Source: a virus. Taken from it: a DNA stretch of 64,000 bases. This document shows positions 59,401 to 64,000 of the stretch, in pieces; the first letter of the stretch is position 1; the number at the start of each line of letters is the position of its first letter. Both the position numbers and the translations under genes were made by a program. Below the pieces are notes generated by a model that ran no database searches, had not been told where the DNA came from, and saw only the letters and a program-made list of their open reading frames with translations. The DNA is taken from the IMG/VR virus record IMGVR_UViG_3300027747_003534, positions 1 to 64,000 of that record. One strand, 5' to 3'.

Positions 59401-62400
59401 CGTAAGGACATTATTGAAAAACTTACTACGGATATGATCAATGCAACAGATCAGGTAGGTATGTCATATTTTGATCCTAATACACAAAGATTCTTATATG
59501 GGAATATGACATCGTTGTATAATTGGTATGGTGGAAATGGAGCATGGGAAGGTCAAGATTATTTTTTTGATAAGAATGTTGATCCTGATAATGCTAAACG
59601 TACTCAGCAAGTTATAGATTCTTTTAGCGGTCAGGATGGTCAAGATGCATATACTAAGGGTAATATTGCTCATACTACATTAGGTTTTGCTTCTCGTTAT
59701 GGAAGTTTACCAACAGACAAGTGGTTTGTTCAACGACGAGAAGCTGGTTTAAATGCAGAGGCCCGAGCTGTCACAGACCCAAATGCATCTAAAGACCCGT
59801 TAAGATTTGCTACCGGTGGCGTAGTATATGCTCAAGAAGGTCAACACATCAATTTCCAGCCTCGTGGTACTGATACTGTTCCAGCAATGCTGACCCCCGG
59901 TGAATTTGTTATCAATAAAGCCGCAACACAAAGTAACTTGCCACTACTACATGCTATTAATAATGGTGGAGCTAAAGCATATAGTAATGGGGGACCTGTT
60001 TATTTAGCTCGTGGCGGTTTAACTGTAAAAGAACATTTTAAGCCTTTAGATACAAATATATTTGATAGTTTAGATATTGATAAAAATAGTATTTTAGAAG
60101 ATAATGAGATGCCTAAAAATAGTATTCTCAGATATATGGCAGACTATAGGAAAGGAGCAGATAATAAATTAACAAAGAAAGAATTAGAAGAATATAACAC
60201 AGACTATGATAGTCATATTGATAATTATTTATCTCTTGATGCTCAGAAAAAATATAATAATATTAATCCTCAGAAACAAAAACTAAATGGGTCGTTCCAA
60301 TTAAATAATGGAGACAGGATATCACAAATACAATTTATTCAAACTTATGAGGCAGCTAATAAGATTGGTAAACAAAAAAGCAAATGGGGAGCTCGTAATA
60401 CTTTAGAAGAAAACTTTTATAGTGGAGATCCTAATTATCCTTTTAGTCAGGCAACATATGACCTCGAAGCACATAATAATAAATTACGCTTGGGTGTCGG
60501 ACCGTTTAATAGTAAGGCTTTTGGTTATGGAGTAGCACAACAAATTATACCTGCATTATTAAGCTTGGCAGGTGGAGGAGTGGGATTTGCTCTCACTGCG
60601 CCATTTACTCCAGCAGCACAAATAGGAGGTACTATTGGTGGAGCAATAGTTGGAGATCAAATAGGACAAGTTATTAATGAAATGATATACAATGGATTTC
60701 CTTCATCGTGGAAAAAAGATATAAATAAAAAAATTGAAAAATATCCCGAATCTTACGAAATAGGTCAGTGGACAGGATTTGCAGCAGATATAGCAATGGG
60801 TGGATTTGCTGATGATTTTATAACAAAATCAGCAAGTGGACTAGTAAAGAAAAAATTAACAAGACAAGCAATAGACGAAGCCATTAAATCCGGATCTTCG
60901 CTGAATAAACTTATACAAGTAGGTAATGATACTATACCCATCGAAAAAACAGTTGATGATCTTGCTGAATCAACAGGTAAAGAAGCTGCTTCTAACTCTA
61001 AGAAGGTTAACAAATCAAAAAGCAAAAAATCTGAGAAGGCTGAGAACAAAGCCAAGATAGATAGTTTATTAAAAAATATGAAAATTATTGGAGATGAATA
61101 TAATAGTAAAATTGGAGAGGCTTATAATAAAGGAATATTAAGAAAATATGATTCATTGGCTGCCGGAGATATCGCCTCTGCCATACAAAAAACAGGAGAC
61201 GTGCGAAACCAAGCAGCTAAATTTCATTTTGACGATTTATTGAAATCTAGTCCAGACTATGTTGATCCATCTCTTTTAACAAAACTAACAGATAATTCAC
61301 CCATATACATTGCTGCACAGTCGCAGGCTAAAGAAACTTTTTCTAGACTAGGAATAGATGTTAGCGATGATTTTGGTAAACTAGACGCTAATAAAATGTT
61401 TGATGAATATTTTAATAAAGAATATGATATTCTTAGTAAAAACCCACTAAATGAAGCAGCTGCTAGACAAAAACAATCTATTCTGGATGAAATAGCACAA
61501 AAATATGATATAGACCCATCAGATTTTAAGCGACTAAAAGATAAACTAGATGATATTGCTGTTCGTCCTAGAAGACCAGGATTTAAAACTATTTATGGAT
61601 TAACAAAAACTGCTATCATGATAGCTAGAATGATAAAAGATAGAAAAATAGAACAAAAGAAAGCTCAACCATATGATATGCCAGAAGCTCAGACTGTTCC
61701 TGCTGTCGCAGATAAAGCAGAGGCGGCAGCTTCTCCCAATAAAGATGAACCTAAAACTGCTGAAACTACTCCACCAAAACCACAAGTTGTGAAACCTAAG
61801 GATGTAGGTAATCTACCAAAATATTGGGATGAGCTTAGTTATAAAGAATATTTAGATACTTTAATTAAAAGTGGTAAGAATCCAGAAATTCCAGATAAGA
61901 AGCTATTTACCACATCAGCTATTTATACAAAAGGCAAACGAACAACAGCATTGGATTCGCGAGATACCACAGGCATAGTTGGTGGAAATAGAGTTTCTTT
62001 ACCAAAAGACCCCAAAGAAAAAGCTAAATTAGACGCACAAATTAATAATATTGGTCAAAAATTATATACATCTTCTGAAATAGCATATGATTCATACTCT
62101 AGATTAGTTACCGGAAAAAATAAAAATATTCCTCTCGGAGATATTATAAAGGGCGATCTAATAGATAATTATAGACAGTCTATTGAGAGTATGCATGAAT
62201 TGATGAGTATCACTAATTTAGATAAATTTGGAACAATCAACTTTAAACTTGATAAGCCGCTACCTGGACAATCTTCAAATAAGAAACTTGGAGATATTAT
62301 AGATACCTTGAAAGCTGTTCGTAAAGGCTATAAAAATGATATAGTACCAAGTTTAGTTAATGAAGACGCTGAGCCCAAAGAAGGCGAAACTCCAGAAGAT

Positions 62401-64000
62401 GCTAATAAGAGAACTCAAAGATCTGTAGTAATAGACGATTCTATACTTGATTTATTTGGCCGAAAGTTTGCTCCTATAACAGAAACAAGACCAGATGCTG
62501 TTCCAGATAACGGGAAAAAATTTACAGGACGTGAAGTTAGTGACACGGCTAGAGAAAATGATAAATTCCCATTTAGAACCAGAATAACTGGAGCTAAAGG
62601 AATTAATTCACAGTATAAGTCTGCATATTCTTATTATAGAAGAATACTAGGAGAATATAATTATCATAAAAATATTGGAAAATTAGATAGATATATAAAA
62701 GGATATAAAACCACAGCTACTGTTGCTAGAACTTTAGCTAGTGGTGGCATAGTATATGCATCTACTGGGGCTTTAATTCCTTATGCTCCCAAGGGCACGG
62801 ATACTGTTCCGGCAATGTTAACTCCTGGTGAATTTGTCGTTAACGCAAGATCAACTGCTAAAAATTTACCTCTACTAAAGTCTATTAATAATGGAGGAGT
62901 TCAAGGATTAAGTAGTGGGGGAGTGGCTTATCTTAGTAGGGGAGGACAACCAAATGATGTTTCATACGGTAGGTTTGAATTATCTGATGACCAAGCACAA
63001 TTTTCTCATAGATCAATCAATCCATTAACGGGAAATAGAACTCCTGAGAATGGTGATGATCTTGATAAAAAATATAGGATTAACTCTGGTATATATGACT
63101 ATTTGACCCTAAGAACCACGATGCCAGACTGGTTAACTTCGTTAAATAATTTAAGCTTCGATGATAATAGTATGCGCTTTTTTAGCGACGCTTCTTTTTA
63201 TAAGACCTTAACTCAAATAAGAGAAGCTAATGATTTAAGGAGTCTCCAAAGTCTATCATATAATTTTGTTAAAGGTTTTAAATATAGAGATTATAATAAA
63301 GATAATCGTCTTACTGGATTTGATTTTACTAGCCATCTTTCAAAAACGGACGGAATTTTAGGATTAATAGATCCTGATGTTGGAGGAGACCTTCAGCCGA
63401 AAGATTTGGTCAAATGGACAACAACAAAAGCCAAGCTCCAGGCAAAATCATCTGCTGCAAGAGTTGTTAAAAATTTAACTCCTGATCTAGAAAATCTAAG
63501 AGATATTCTTTCTGATCAGAAGCCTATGGGGAAAAATAATAATCCAGAGTTTAAAAATAGAAATCATTATGAGTCACCAGCAGCATTACTAAACAGCACC
63601 GTGAGCGAATGGAAAAAACAGAGACAGCAACAAAAAAACAGAGTAAATCTAAGACAAGAAGAGTTAACAGAAAGTAAAGATGGTCGTCAAATCACGATGC
63701 CTCCTCATCTCAATATGAATTTTGATGAAATTAATGTTGCTGATGTTGTAAAAGATATTCTTGCTAAGAAAAAGACCCCATATACGGAAAATCTAGTATC
63801 TTGGCTCGAAAATAATGTAAAAACAGTATCTGAAAAAGTAGCTGATTTGGTACCTGTTCCAAAGGCTAGTGAGGAATGGGATGCTGCTGATGCAGAGAGG
63901 CCGCGTGTTATTTTGGACCTTATTAAGAATGGTCCAGAAGCCTTTATGACTGGATTAAAGGGAGAAACCAAAGAGGGTAAAAGCAAGTCTCTTATTTATT
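47422..64000 (+). CDS. Giant tail tape measure protein, TP901-type core with inserted enzyme-like domains (3' end outside window)
   Basis: Open from the ATG at 47422 to the window edge, over 5,500 codons. Residues 1-180 have SIRTMAADIRRQLGSINANVNV-type repeats. Residues about 190-560 match the TP901 tape measure core (FDLQMTRISQVTG, LADVANTITDLSTKLGVSS, TRESAETIATGLRTIFTRIQ). Tape measure linkers of the GTDTVPAMLTPGEFVV type occur at about residues 619, 1831, 3083, 4149 and 5125. Between 619 and 1831 lie a PD-(D/E)XK-like, an ADP-ribosyltransferase-like, a HAD-like and a second ADP-ribosyltransferase-like segment (separate entries). A Gly/Ala-rich hydrophobic stretch near residues 2195-2275, another near residues 4380-4425 (GYGVAQQIIPALLSLAGGG), and an EF-hand-like segment near 4218 follow. 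Tape measure proteins set tail length and exit at infection. Very large for the family. Confidence 0.9.
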   Translation, partial: MSKGFNLTAEINLRGPSNIRTVVADIRRQIGSVSADITPVVTRQSVRNVASVIRSQLSNIICDVKIKANTSSLRSIGSDIRRQLSGVSANINVRANQSSIRTMAADIRRQLGSINANVNVRFNTTAVTTYSNNLRGLNANLNQIITSATNATGAINALAAAMRSASAAGSAINNTAINVGNVSRAANNTRNSITLASNEMVEFGRQSGLAFRRFSAITTVTSVIYGLTNAVSQGVKSFIDFDLQMTRISQVTGDSRNKLADVANTITDLSTKLGVSSNELTTTTVTLAQAGLTAKDTATALKALALSALAPSFDDMNQTVEGSIALMRQFGIGANQLEMALGSVNAVSAKFAVEASDIITAIQRTGGVFAAASRGVSTGTEALNEFIAVFTSIRATTRESAETIATGLRTIFTRIQRAGTIEALQEFGVTLTDLEGKFVGPYIAVQRLSEGLSRLDPRDLKFSQIVEELGGFRQIGKVLPLIQQFATAQDALKVAQQGQGSLATDAAKGQLALAIQIQKVREEFLALIRSIGDTSSFQNIVKVGLDLASALIKVADATKGVLPLLTLFAAFKGITAATQYIGGFSQGIRGNGGGARRANEGGRIYAFASGGLVPGYGNGDTVSAKLTPGEFVMSKPAAQSIGVGNLHSLNRSRGGSIFPKNYYQGGVAALKSLSPGESGNRISDYIDYYENETSKTSKQKTGRKNKLNRQSPKMLRGFQLKDNVNSDIERRVIGESEIKEAVANNANFRRYINSRAAKDKSREFYAAQGVAFEEFLFQHILEGKQYEKAPKNNYPLDFIPKTPGLPPVEAKFTYEQVPDAFILNKRLRYNLLRRNNEKISPLTRKQKPDNIQLGPTIVYEMGPGLKNKIFTPNSSESQKRGREERAQKSLLKIDKLGLERNNGGSIQKFGIGGSTDAISTYKATSMKLNRSLMLGTPLTKEEQKNVKDLKKQTTDKLPKQLYSGIGENRLNLIKNQVGDKLPKSVGKSFTLPGFLSTSLDSSIAMEFARQGLLSILTNPKKKGINTNKRVSTDYDLEKEFILPPNSKFKILSAKEERSSARPGSSLMRSKASLNVQQLASGGSIQRFMAGEMVRRTKKERFKKITESDAAKLTASQIITGLTTGQTGPVRVEGMDVGMMRTILGKRNTTPDIQRKKDEILKAYTRRINGEVDQRLGITNQKQAAGLLFGIAGLYGSPFKPTDMVVGDKGELKNITTVQVMGGVPRKKLMDKAGIGIDDLDAYGKDFRKSVKKGAKRLLVSDILSQLGLGKALYADFDKTLVFGADNLPDLQSFNNKRQVGRQLLSEKARLSTLGQKLRDLLLVKPQLSPYVNVLTARPPSTVGLLQAFLKRQNLNIPRSQFTGVGGNNLNESAIAKLKAAELPPGSVFVDDNGKNTKEAELKSKSLKAKGEAGIKVFRYKSARNPLDQPGEDTAAGLAFQESLRGLLSDKRAMAAFAETGGKSIDFPLGLGKRAALFGLKPNIPTDAKRTLNGPSTAKDNITNYLKVRGYNSGGIIQKFETGGATDSLRQYQLRSKDLHSAVISNKPDKTKSNQIKDLDSSMIDSLPKILYSGFKENRRKIIDQDIDPNKDYKSQLMNKTFSFPSFLSTSINYDSAKRFAGSNGGVLHIRPTGKGANVLERTGNKGKSALYDMEAEYLLPRNSRFKINRVLDTTGPLGWRSDWGAPNFLEAEVKSFKNGGNIRRFADAGLVPAPKLIQRGGFKYSLEDIIKAGFTEAQFMKQIPAPGGYGEQWQIGGYGEGSIPMPPSLQPYKAPPSVVQDRVDLARSNVQNRMADAVRRDGRTLRDYEVSSDQKAFKKMRGYAIGGSTQDTVPALVSNGEAFVPPETAKNIGYDKLREMNQADRNGMRSFAGGGISLFKGPGSGTSDSIGPVGLPVGGFVIRAAATKALGLSKGGAVQRFAFGGSPRAVPNISGMSDARALSVVGVTDNVTGQLENLATVLQELGVRSGDSARIIQSGIQATYQQAIRATEADIRRARLAGASAEQISQAENQLADIRRQAQQDIQTRRTLGGLSGNQLQSIESNAQEERDRIRTNTRNRLAARGMSQEDINTRLQENAGAIDRQAYSRASSRAGVNLRANGLTGDDAQRFVRQSMGDPRILRQMDDQLRQQLRSSTAYTTASRTQQRQMSQSVEEEIRTRKDIVNKLARQRGQQAPGGDQRGNFGGMLGLSFGLQGIGSLLAQQINASASSSNASTAGAIQGGVTGLATGGMLVGGLQDMLGSRLSPAVSKLLGGFGLLATLAASVGQAFIEARNAAIEFEKNFQQKKLETAISDSQQLFEKLNTNIKNVDIQRSLASKLAEAGEAAKAGIEANNKLAKAFWVNLFDAFGSADQGAASQRSEILDKKGIMAYFRSTDLFGGGDKGRSKEYQSLIPEKARENSKSFAETSKLTTDLIGAKIQSGSSVEDIFKDPAWKKQAEVIARANAAVEQEILSIKNNANISDVEKEARINNIIAINAEQTIRQQASVIERQQQLKSLDNTINVYTRSLERMFQNMEQSIGRASFSLEQMSKDIDLASDSLQGQAKVGNIALTAINALQNPRAYSDQTVSNSRNVAAESFGIRSPEMVSLLGVGEKIESTVMSTINKSVNKNPGITEEALGSIVGRDVKEALANLSLPPDLVEKLSGEVGNVLKDFKKSGDEKLDYTQLSEKLGQLNKVVDSSRRAQEVAIKALEHYQNALNVYTQNINKTIDLQISANQRLRKATDIVADSELSLAKTLGKNISLENARTMVNSKVSAKTGGATNPNDIFDSINKLENTRVVQQAEQRSAGERGLSGQADFIKFTKNLSDTNIGLRENIDALKYLADNTDIAASAMEKIQEAQQKSSGRASFIEKLVTSTPEELNGLSSAFQRLQNNANGQINTINRSTGAQRAYYEALQNGASMMEAMKAAQAAFVNERKETLGALNDILPFLGNNQQAGNIKANVLESMLQESGMGVSPVFQQILNTLRNPELDPATQAAIAEYREGNNLQARANSLLAQLDSNLARDIANQSAKALANALSDVKINFEGSELKDLVNLVQQINGKLPLGAAPAAGKASGGVIYAAAGRAIDFKSQGTDTVPAMLTPGEFVVNRAATQSHLPLLNAINSNKYSSGGAVRYYSSGGYVSQNFKEEYKKNSDDLVQSKEKYIDPRSAAFREVKSVYAGPDKFVRGAQPKTIMAPVATASSGRASLDSIKSEDGINNLYLGEAPAILVEKNAHNQDVFNYGVINRPRAHLLDPLGSVVDKPFDTKNITKNKFIEYKNSFNQKLINSDLDSSTIVSSMPAVNDIKDIPESLISDQFYSPNVISNLPVGMIVTRNKTLGALSWNKESTEHAKVLKIYRLASDYADVSVVSNEDQGYYKIKSDLKMSDSSAQDRIKILTGDNSWITEKDNIKNIIKTQELNLKDLKQTQTFTSVDPDPTNPVFNNLFKAEDPNLSNLRQKLEILYSGAEGISLTGNELNFFNPSALSEDKENNITLLHVLNSKYKPILDKSLNSKQQADKIKTTFPKLMVGGAGLNNLPDADYKWARGYEFGIYDVADMGKMKTFPWVANEDPSVISQDIQAAIDNQAEQLKTKYGISTKPVSDFGSYKLKLPNPIGDVDLPYHMQYTEYTGPQIATDPSKADPNGFNLGANLNKALLITPNNKNPLSPYSQFKKYAQSTAYVDKILTGDEIFDKSHIELDKIPDFTTLAKGNIDRNQRDQLKQNLKGVQYSIDLDSLIDHTNHPILKNIPLFEDSPPNKQSYVFNIGEYLSTVADKVFTDRDNAAIKSVGEIDDKGQLADDTIKDNKLPDAVKNLARLSLGVFGRKRVPGLPGNWLYNSIRGIIQKPFKNSGVAQQAAGYTSGIFNNFGGYLSKLAPMTRNPNIYQQLKELFTLGSGAAMAFTGLASGDTRMIGQFQKLNLNAEDLFRSLGGASLFGRISSTALSGDYKAILGQQLEGAKIKTVGANGTLSLVSADKAIPEKYNDLVNIAFNPYNEFPSKDTRKDIIEKLTTDMINATDQVGMSYFDPNTQRFLYGNMTSLYNWYGGNGAWEGQDYFFDKNVDPDNAKRTQQVIDSFSGQDGQDAYTKGNIAHTTLGFASRYGSLPTDKWFVQRREAGLNAEARAVTDPNASKDPLRFATGGVVYAQEGQHINFQPRGTDTVPAMLTPGEFVINKAATQSNLPLLHAINNGGAKAYSNGGPVYLARGGLTVKEHFKPLDTNIFDSLDIDKNSILEDNEMPKNSILRYMADYRKGADNKLTKKELEEYNTDYDSHIDNYLSLDAQKKYNNINPQKQKLNGSFQLNNGDRISQIQFIQTYEAANKIGKQKSKWGARNTLEENFYSGDPNYPFSQATYDLEAHNNKLRLGVGPFNSKAFGYGVAQQIIPALLSLAGGGVGFALTAPFTPAAQIGGTIGGAIVGDQIGQVINEMIYNGFPSSWKKDINKKIEKYPESYEIGQWTGFAADIAMGGFADDFITKSASGLVKKKLTRQAIDEAIKSGSSLNKLIQVGNDTIPIEKTVDDLAESTGKEAASNSKKVNKSKSKKSEKAENKAKIDSLLKNMKIIGDEYNSKIGEAYNKGILRKYDSLAAGDIASAIQKTGDVRNQAAKFHFDDLLKSSPDYVDPSLLTKLTDNSPIYIAAQSQAKETFSRLGIDVSDDFGKLDANKMFDEYFNKEYDILSKNPLNEAAARQKQSILDEIAQKYDIDPSDFKRLKDKLDDIAVRPRRPGFKTIYGLTKTAIMIARMIKDRKIEQKKAQPYDMPEAQTVPAVADKAEAAASPNKDEPKTAETTPPKPQVVKPKDVGNLPKYWDELSYKEYLDTLIKSGKNPEIPDKKLFTTSAIYTKGKRTTALDSRDTTGIVGGNRVSLPKDPKEKAKLDAQINNIGQKLYTSSEIAYDSYSRLVTGKNKNIPLGDIIKGDLIDNYRQSIESMHELMSITNLDKFGTINFKLDKPLPGQSSNKKLGDIIDTLKAVRKGYKNDIVPSLVNEDAEPKEGETPEDANKRTQRSVVIDDSILDLFGRKFAPITETRPDAVPDNGKKFTGREVSDTARENDKFPFRTRITGAKGINSQYKSAYSYYRRILGEYNYHKNIGKLDRYIKGYKTTATVARTLASGGIVYASTGALIPYAPKGTDTVPAMLTPGEFVVNARSTAKNLPLLKSINNGGVQGLSSGGVAYLSRGGQPNDVSYGRFELSDDQAQFSHRSINPLTGNRTPENGDDLDKKYRINSGIYDYLTLRTTMPDWLTSLNNLSFDDNSMRFFSDASFYKTLTQIREANDLRSLQSLSYNFVKGFKYRDYNKDNRLTGFDFTSHLSKTDGILGLIDPDVGGDLQPKDLVKWTTTKAKLQAKSSAARVVKNLTPDLENLRDILSDQKPMGKNNNPEFKNRNHYESPAALLNSTVSEWKKQRQQQKNRVNLRQEELTESKDGRQITMPPHLNMNFDEINVADVVKDILAKKKTPYTENLVSWLENNVKTVSEKVADLVPVPKASEEWDAADAERPRVILDLIKNGPEAFMTGLKGETKEGKSKSLIY
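49276..49320 (+). other. Tape measure linker motif, copy 1 (GDTVSAKLTPGEFVM)
   Basis: Encodes GDTVSAKLTPGEFVM at about residue 619, a variant of the motif found at 56668, 59866 and 62794. It is the boundary between the TP901 core and the domain cassette. Confidence 0.85.
49619..49953 (+). other. PD-(D/E)XK-nuclease-like segment in tape measure protein
   Basis: Residues about 734-844. VAFEEFLFQHIL (E773/E774), YPLDFIP (D797) and PVEAKF (E809-A-K811) give the E...D...E-x-K order of the PD-(D/E)XK fold; the spacing D to ExK of 12 residues is normal. The helix AAQGVAFEEFLFQHIL before the Asp also fits. The segment is short, about 80-110 residues, so it could be a minimal or inactive nuclease fold. 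Its cassette position suggests a delivered effector. Confidence 0.45.
50158..50645 (+). other. ADP-ribosyltransferase-like domain 1 in tape measure protein
   Basis: Residues about 913-1075. LPKQLYSGIGENR (residues 961-964 are LYSG), FTLPGFLSTSLDSS (FLSTS at 994-998) and YDLEKEFILPPNSKFKI (E1037-K-E1039) match the motif order of the R-S-E (cholera/VIP2/Alt-type) family. The second Glu of an E-x-E pair acts on NAD in that family. The Arg normally in L-Y-R-G is Ser here, so activity is uncertain. ADP-ribosylation modifies host proteins or nucleic acids in known phage examples. Confidence 0.65.
51223..51700 (+). other. HAD-phosphatase-like domain in tape measure protein
   Basis: Within residues about 1095-1505. 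ALYADFDKTLV (D1275, D1277, T1279) is motif I of the HAD superfamily (DxDxT), VLTARPPST (T1335) is motif II, and SVFVDDNGKNTKEA (D1390, D1391) is motif IV. The order and spacing fit a HAD hydrolase such as the phosphatase half of polynucleotide kinases. The surrounding 180 residues before it (ITESDAAKLTASQIITG...) are unrecognised and may be its cap or a separate domain. Confidence 0.65.
51991..52515 (+). other. ADP-ribosyltransferase-like domain 2 in tape measure protein
   Basis: Residues about 1524-1698. LPKILYSGFKENR (LYSG at 1570-1573), FSFPSFLSTSINYDSAKRFA (FLSTS at 1606-1610), VLHIRPTG, and YDMEAEYLLPRNSRFKI (E1654-A-E1656) repeat the plan of domain 1. Spacing differs by a longer loop before the Glu motif. 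The Ser in place of Arg is shared with domain 1, so the change is old or functional rather than random decay. Confidence 0.65.
56668..56721 (+). other. Tape measure linker motif, copy 4
   Basis: Encodes GTDTVPAMLTPGEFVVNR near residue 3083. The same motif recurs at 59866 (GTDTVPAMLTPGEFVINK) and 62794 (GTDTVPAMLTPGEFVVN), spaced about 1,000 residues apart, so the C-terminal part is built of about 1,000-residue modules. Confidence 0.9.
60061..60204 (+). other. EF-hand-like pair in tape measure protein
   Basis: DIDKNSILEDNE (residues 4218-4229) fits the 12-residue EF-hand loop with D1, D3, N5, L8 and E12. About 28 residues on, GADNKLTKKELEEY resembles a second, degenerate loop. It lies right after the linker copy near residue 4149, at the start of another spacer module. 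Calcium binding is inferred from the loop. Confidence 0.45.

Noticed and set aside
49176-63986. Scattered minus-strand open frames of 60-96 codons under the tape measure gene
   Set aside because: Low-complexity shadows with no start context, opposite an uninterrupted plus-strand frame.

Overview
The window looks like part of the virion (structural) region of a very large, AT-rich tailed bacteriophage or a closely related prophage. Nearly every gene is a fibre, adhesin, neck, tail-tube or tape-measure gene, or a glycan-modifying enzyme lying among them. Genes are packed head to tail with ATGA, GTGA or TAATG overlaps, and many have good AAGGAG-type ribosome binding sites. No terminase, capsid, replication, lysis, integrase, tRNA or CRISPR feature is seen. 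The host cannot be named from this sequence; the frequent Shine-Dalgarno sites argue weakly against a Bacteroidota host.

Layout. 1-9.5 kb: host-recognition region with two large adhesins carrying threonine-rich (mucin-like) linkers, FN3, LamG and Ig-like modules, a glycosyltransferase with a DxH motif, an Mtd-type fibre, a small beta-rich protein, and a GC-richer island (about 7.3-9.5 kb) holding an FN3 fibre tip, a 2OG-oxygenase-like gene and a sulfotransferase-like gene. 9.7-13.2 kb: glycan cluster (GH130-like propeller, TPR-FkbM methyltransferase, GT25 glycosyltransferase plus methyltransferase), with an apparent -1 frameshift at an A10 run. 13.3-19.9 kb: a collagen-like spike with a seven-repeat propeller, then three tandem paralogous seven-repeat propeller proteins. 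19.9-21.7 kb: a GT-A-type transferase, a probable fibre-assembly protein and the only minus-strand gene, an O-methyltransferase. 21.9-41.7 kb: virion proteins including one of 4,126 residues, plus LamG/FN3 adhesins and a second Mtd-type fibre. 41.7-47.3 kb: neck, tail-completion, tail-tube and chaperone-like genes. 47.4 kb to the end: one open frame of more than 5,500 codons, a TP901-type tape measure protein, cut by the window edge.

The most notable feature is inside the tape measure protein. Between two copies of its typical GTDTVP...TPGEFV linker lies a row of enzyme-like domains: a PD-(D/E)XK-nuclease-like segment, an ADP-ribosyltransferase-like domain, a HAD-phosphatase-like domain and a second ADP-ribosyltransferase-like domain, separated by short GG-x-[IV]-[QR]-[KR]-F linkers. 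Because tape measure proteins leave the tail tube ahead of the DNA, this could be an effector cassette delivered at infection. That role is inference.

Other threads: a GGTGTAT motif recurs between genes, each time pointing into the next gene, including one divergent pair serving the lone minus-strand gene, and may be the phage promoter. Threonine-repeat DNA lies at sharp GC changes in two adhesins, as if it were the joint for swapping receptor-binding modules. Fibre genes are followed twice by related sulfotransferase-like genes. Once the frameshifted glycosyltransferase frame is counted, no gene-free stretch exceeds 300 bases.
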